Of a stretch of DNA of 64,000 nt, positions 59,301 to 64,000 are shown in pieces; positions within the stretch are counted from its first letter, which is position 1, and every line of letters starts with the position of its first letter. Below the pieces are notes generated by a model. That model saw only the letters and a program-made list of their open reading frames with translations, did no database searches and had not been told where the DNA came from. The stretch comes from Sipunculus nudus. Its lineage: Eukaryota; Annelida; Sipuncula; Golfingiida; Sipunculidae. A program made the translations under genes and the position numbers. The stretch covers positions 43,552,659 to 43,616,658 of the forward strand of contig CM049313.1 in assembly GCA_026874595.1 (NCBI GenBank). Reading direction: 5' to 3'.

Positions 59301-60370
59301 TGGGCATCATTTCCTGTAGCTAACAGGGTATTCATAAAATAACCTGATGTACACGTGTATCAATCTTAGTGGGCATCATTACCTGTAGCTAACAGGAAAA
59401 CATAAAATAACCTGACGTACACGTGTATGAATCTTAGTGGGCATCATTACCTGTAGCTAACAGGGTATTCATAAAATAACCTGATGTACACGTGTATCAA
59501 TCTTAGTGGGCATCATTACCTGTAGCTAACAGGGAAACATAAAATAACCTGACGTACATGTGTATGAATTTAGTGGGCATCATTACCTGTAGCTAACAGG
59601 GTATACATAAATAACCTGACGTACACGTGTATGTATCTTAGTTGGCATCATTGCCTGAAGCTAACAGGGTATACATAAATAACCTGACGTACACGTGTAT
59701 GAATTTTAGTGGGCATCATTACCTGTAGCTAACAGGGTATACATAAATAACCTGACGTACACGTGTATATGAATCTTGGTGAGCATCATTACCTGTAGCT
59801 CACAGGGTATACATAAATAACCTGACGTACACGTGTATGAATCTTAGTGGGCATCATTACCTGTAGCTTACAGGGTATACATAAATAACCTGACGTACAC
59901 GTGTATGTATCTTAGTGGGCATCATTGCCTGTAGCTAACAGAAAAACATAAGATAACCTGACGTTCACGTTTATGAATCTTAGTGGGCATCATTACCTGT
60001 AGCTAACAGGGTATACATAAATAACCTGACGTACACGTGTTTTAATCTTATAATAGTGGGCATCATTACCTGTAGCTAACAGAAAAACATAAAATAACCT
60101 GACGTTCACGTGTATGAATCTTAGTGGGCATCATTACCTGTAGCTAACAGGGTATACATAAATAACCTGACGTACACGAGTATGAATCTTAGCGGGCATC
60201 ATTATACCTGTAGCTAACAGGGTATACATAAATAACCTGACGTACACGTGTATGAATCTTAGCGGGCATCATTATACCTGTAGCTAACAGGGTATACATA
60301 AATAACCTGACGTACACGTGTGTGAATCTTAGCGGGCGTCATTATCTGTACCTATAACAGGAGTACATAA
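56384..60370. repeat. Minisatellite, about 58 units of 68-69 bp
   Basis: The consensus unit, in pieces, is CCTGACGTACACGTGTATGA, ATCTTAGTGGGCATCATTAC, CTGTAGCTAACAGGGTATAC, ATAAATAA. Almost every unit holds the palindrome TACACGTGTA. Variant units (GGGAAACATAAAATA, GGTATTCATAAAATAA, CTGAAGCTAAC, ATCTTATAATAGTGGG) recur in ordered blocks. A seven-unit higher-order repeat of 478 bp is clear (marker CCTGACGAGC at 58110 and 58588). Mixed 68- and 69-bp lengths break any frame, so minus-strand ORFs here are not genes. Confidence 0.97.
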
Positions 60371-60990
60371 ACAAGAGAAATATAGGTTGTATCGTTTTAT
60401 GTTCGTGTCTGCTTGCAGGCCAGTCATGCATGTACGGTTACCACACAAGTCTCGATATTTTTCTCAATATGATTTCTTTTTACTTGTGAGCAAACATCAG
60501 TTTTGTATAGTTCTTGTTTTGTAAATTTAAAAATAAATAAATATGTTTTGCTTATGTGTACCATTACCTGCCAACGGTTTACATATATGTGTGACTTGTA
60601 TATATTGCACCGTCACGTCGAAATTGACCTGCATATACAACACTTGGGGATACCTGGCGGAAACCTTAATAATAATGCATTTTATATTTAACTGGAAAGT
60701 TTCATTGGTTGTGTTAAACGAACTTCGGAACGAATACATATATACAGTCACACGCCATCGGTCGATATGTCCCATCGGCAGTTGAGCGTGCGCCAAGTTT
60801 GTTTCTTAAACTGTACAAGATCTTCGACATAATATACAAATTTCTTAGGGGGGATATAATGGTAAACGGTTAGGATGGAATTGGGGCACGATGTTATTTT
60901 AGTATTAAAATTGAATTTGACTCGCTGCTTAATTATCTGATAAGAGCATTTATAAATAAATAAATAAGACGACTTGGAACATGTTATCTG
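60371..60990. other. Intergenic, no gene recognised
   Basis: Unique AT-rich DNA. It includes a degenerate inverted copy of the CCATCGGCCGATGG module near 60745-60795. Confidence 0.5.
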
Positions 60991-61004
60991 TGGTGATTAC
61001 TTTT

Positions 61005-61640
61005 GAGCTCAGCTAACTGAAAGTCAACTGAGGTATATAGGAATGGCACTGTGTCCGTCGATCGTCGGGCCGTCCGGTCGTCCGTTAGCAGGACAAAAAT
61101 CGTAACCACTGGACCTAGAAACTTCTATGTATACACATTGGGAGGTCAATAAAAAATCTCCCTGGAAACCTGAAATTAAGTCAGTGCGACCTATATCCTC
61201 CGAGCTATGGGGCTTGTAAGTACCCCCCAGAATAAATAAAAATTCGATATAAAAGCTTTAGTATCTTGATAATTAATGCATGGATTGAATGAATCTTGAC
61301 CTGAATATTGACCATGACTAGTTTTGTCAGTTCCCAAAAACTGGTGGTACCACCTGTATTTTTTTCTAATTTATTGTTTTTGTTTTAAGACCGTAAAATG
61401 ACAGCAATTATTCTCAGCTACATGTGGTTTCATCCAGTATCCTGAAACCCGGTCTGTTTATTGATTATGATTGCATGTTTTTTTCAGTTCCTGAACACTT
61501 GTGGCGCCACCTGTATTTTTTTCTATTTTTGATGCATTTTCCCTTATTTCGAGACTGCCAAATTAAATTATATAGTATCAGATTTGCAACTGTGATTTCA
61601 TTTGTGTCCTGAAAGTTTTTGTTGTTTTTTCGGGCCCCGC
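61005..61640. repeat. Inverted, decayed copy of the GGTGGCGCCACC element family
   Basis: Read on the minus strand it ends CAGTTGACTTTCAGTTAGCT followed by GAGCTC, as in copies A and B. Next to it are GTCCGTCCG-type tracts, then AGAAACTTCTATG, TGGGAGGTCAATAAAAAATC and GAGCTATGGGGC, matching 338-bp unit sections. GGTGGTACCACCTGTA and GTGGCGCCACCTGTA mark two unit ends (61346, 61501). Confidence 0.75.
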
Positions 61641-62185
61641 TAGAATAAGCGGATGCCCTATTTTAATCAACCTGTCCGTCCGTCTGTTCGTCTTCCTGTA
61701 TGTCCGTCAAATTTGTATCCTGTTGATAACTAAAGTTTGAATCGTCATATGGATTTCAAACTTGACTTATATATTGCCCACCTCTATCGCAAGAACTCTA
61801 TTGATTTTGGGTTCATTAGGTCAAGGTCACAAAACTAATTTATTTAGAAAGATTATGGATGCATTTTCAGCGAAACTTTTCATCCCAAACTGCTGTCTTG
61901 CATATATCGATGACCTGCCAATAGGGGAAGAATCTGATTGTTTTGGGGGTCACAAGGTCAAAGGTCAAGGTCACAGGGGCCATCGGTCCAGATATTTGTT
62001 TCCGGATGATATGTCAAGTTTAGTGCGACATGTTGGTTTCAATCTTGACTTATATTTATCCCACGAGTAATGTAAGAACCCTTTTGATTTTGGGGTCATG
62101 AGGTCAAAGGTCAAGGTCACAGGACCCACTTCTTCAAAAAGATTGTGGATGCATTTTAAGTCAAATTCTTCATTCATGAACTTCC
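61641..62185. repeat. Inverted, decayed copy of the DR1-array family
   Basis: GGTCAAAGGTCAAGGTCACA occurs twice (about 61957 and 62103), with GATTATGGATGCATTTTCAG and GATTTCAAACTTGACTTATA sections in the order expected for inverted 287-bp units. A hairpin GGGCCCCGCTAGAATAAGCG plus GATGCCC (61633-61660) precedes it. Confidence 0.75.
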
Positions 62186-62554
62186 ATCTTCATGATATTG
62201 CCCAACTGCTCGGATAATATAGGAAGCTTCAGCTGTAAAAAAATGCATGTCAACAGACCCGCATACATAAAGGATAACGATATTCTAGTTTGGCATAAGA
62301 GAGATTTAAAGGCATATGTATATATAATCACATGTAAACATTACAAACAGAACATTAAGTTTAGCTGCACTCTGAATCATCTAAAGGTATGATTCATCAG
62401 CCACTTCAGCCGTCTAGTAAACAGTTATTTTAATTTCATAGATGTTACATCACCATTTTGTTATCTTATTTTTTTTATTACAAATCATACGACATAATAT
62501 ATGATATAGTATATACTTTTTGTTTAATGTAAACCTCCATATCGATCGAAAGGT

Positions 62555-62640
62555 TTGGCCCATCGGTCGATGGGCGATCTGTCGGTCGATCCATCGTTGG
62601 CGCAAACCCATCGGCCGATGGCGCGTGACATATATATTTA

Positions 62641-62692
<52 letters not shown>
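62555..62692. repeat. CCATCGGCCGATGG module, copy 2, with (AT)n
   Basis: CCCATCGGTCGATGGGC, CCCATCGGCCGATGGCGCG and an interrupted AT tract, arranged as at 42585-42712. Confidence 0.85.
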
Positions 62693-64000
62693 AACTGATG
62701 CTTACTAAATTGCAACTCGTATACTTGCTTCTTACTTTTAAATCGTATTCATAATATGTAATATCATTGTATATTTAAATATCCTATATATGCATGTCAT
62801 AAGTGTTAAATATTTATATCATGGTAAAATATACAATATGCTGTCGCAGCTTTAAGTTAGATTATATTTTAAGTCTACATCTTTCAACAATCAAATAATG
62901 ATTCATAGTAAAATGAAATATATATGTCACCCATTCAAGCAGAGCCGAAGGTTGTCTTTAGTGCTTTGGATATATGTATATATATGTGGTGGGTAAAAAT
63001 ATTGCATGGTCTGTTCCAACAGCGGGAGCCCAGATTTGACAATTATTCTCCATATATGATAAAATATGATTAAATTGTTAAACATTAATTAGGATAACGG
63101 GCTAGAGAATTTAAATGAGGTAAAAACTCACATGAAAAAATATACATTTTATTTTGCAACCATTTGAATCTTGACATGGCGTCACTCTCTTAACGCCAAA
63201 CAACCAACCACCAGCTTTTAAATGTGGTGCATTGTGCATGTGAACTTGACCGTCATTGAATTGATGGTATTTAGTTGTGGTAAAAAAAAAGACTATTGTC
63301 AAATATTGATATTATTGAATTTCTTAAATATGTTATAAGATTTAGTTTCTTTCTAGGTAATTAGGCCTATGCATCATTCCTTTATTTCAGTGTATACATT
63401 TTGGAAACTGATCTGATAACTTCTGAAAATATTGCCAAATGCCAGTTCATGCATGGGCAACTCCTTGTGAATCATACCTTAGACGTAGGCTATAAATATT
63501 AATTACTGCTTGTCAAAGTTTAAGTAAATATTAGTTTTGCTCAACATATAGTTTGCGAATTAATTGTTGCTTACTCAAAACTGCCGAGAAATTCTCTATT
63601 AATCACATTATATAATCCTTTAGAAAACCTACTTCCTCATATTCTTTAAAAAGTAAATAACTTATTAACCATATCATTTACATTTTGGCTTTGTTCTACA
63701 ACAAAAACAAAATATATAGAGCCAATTATCACCTACGGTGGCCGGACAGATGTTAGGGAAGATATGGAACTCATTAAATTATTTTTTTAATACTTGCTTT
63801 ATCTTAATTGTATGTTTATAGCTGGCGCAGCGGATTAACGTTTTATAACAACACTTGCACTGAAAATATGTTAACTGGTACAGAAAACCTGCGGAAAATA
63901 GCAATTTTCCTCCAGCCTCTATCGAAACGGAAGGCAGTTAATCTAGTTACAGTGCGTATTTTATTTCAAACAAATTGTTTCGGCTGTCTAGTTGTTTAAA
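62693..64000. other. Right-hand flank, nothing recognised
   Basis: AT-rich unique DNA up to the window edge. Frames at 63111-63302 (minus) and 63808-63999 (plus) show no family signature and no splice context. Confidence 0.5.

Noticed and set aside
56384-60370. CRISPR-like appearance of regularly spaced repeats
   Set aside because: The whole 68-69 bp unit is repeated with no unique spacers, and the genome is an animal's; it is a minisatellite.

Overview
This is eukaryotic, animal-type DNA: AT-rich, very sparse in coding sequence, and full of introns, microsatellites, short inverted-repeat transposons and long tandem arrays. The one gene I can identify firmly is an intron-rich minus-strand groucho/TLE co-repressor gene. 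The dispersed tandem families (DR1-like TGACCTTTGACCT arrays, GGTGGCGCCACC arrays, GACGGACG tails, GCTCAGCTGAC/GTCAGCTGAGC ends) resemble what I know of mollusc, especially bivalve, genomes. A lophotrochozoan, probably a mollusc, is my best inference; no sequence here proves the species.

Left part, 1 to about 38.9 kb: the 5' portion of groucho/TLE, read right to left. Four coding exons were found by matching splice sites and reading phase: exon 1 at 38884-38907 (start codon, 8 codons), exon 2 at 18795-18901, exon 3 at 10129-10192 and exon 4 at 1628-1672. Together they give 80 codons in one unbroken frame, the start of the N-terminal Q (tetramerisation) domain. The rest of the gene (remaining Q domain, GP, CcN, SP and WD40 regions) lies beyond the left edge. 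The introns are about 20.0, 8.6 and 8.5 kb. They hold a pogo/Tigger-like element with a transposase DNA-binding remnant (7080-8412), a hAT-type MITE with perfect 8-bp target duplication (11171-11711), a second hAT-like element (13735-14131), two related large tandem-repeat elements on either side of exon 2 (14388-18495 and 19907-21828), a TIR element (25103-26539), an inverted pair of Harbinger-type MITEs (31059-31403, 33608-33948), a 44-bp satellite (4028-5214), and several repeat-free stretches that could be regulatory.

Middle, about 38.9-41 kb: the CpG-rich, CCAAT-containing presumed promoter and 5' leader of groucho/TLE.

Right part, 41-64 kb: presumed intergenic DNA dominated by repeats. 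It has many (AT)n and compound (AT)n/(GA)n microsatellites with shared flanking modules at 41.3-43.7 kb, a tandem array of about 287-bp units carrying DR1 nuclear-receptor-like motifs (45.96-47.97 kb), a probable MULE-type transposon with 125-bp TIRs and perfect 10-bp target duplications (52509-53742), one unassigned coding candidate (54633-55147, minus strand), and a 4-kb minisatellite of about 58 units of 68-69 bp, each centred on the palindrome TACACGTGTA (56384-60370). No rRNA, tRNA or CRISPR was found. Most short open frames in the window are chance or repeat products and are not annotated.
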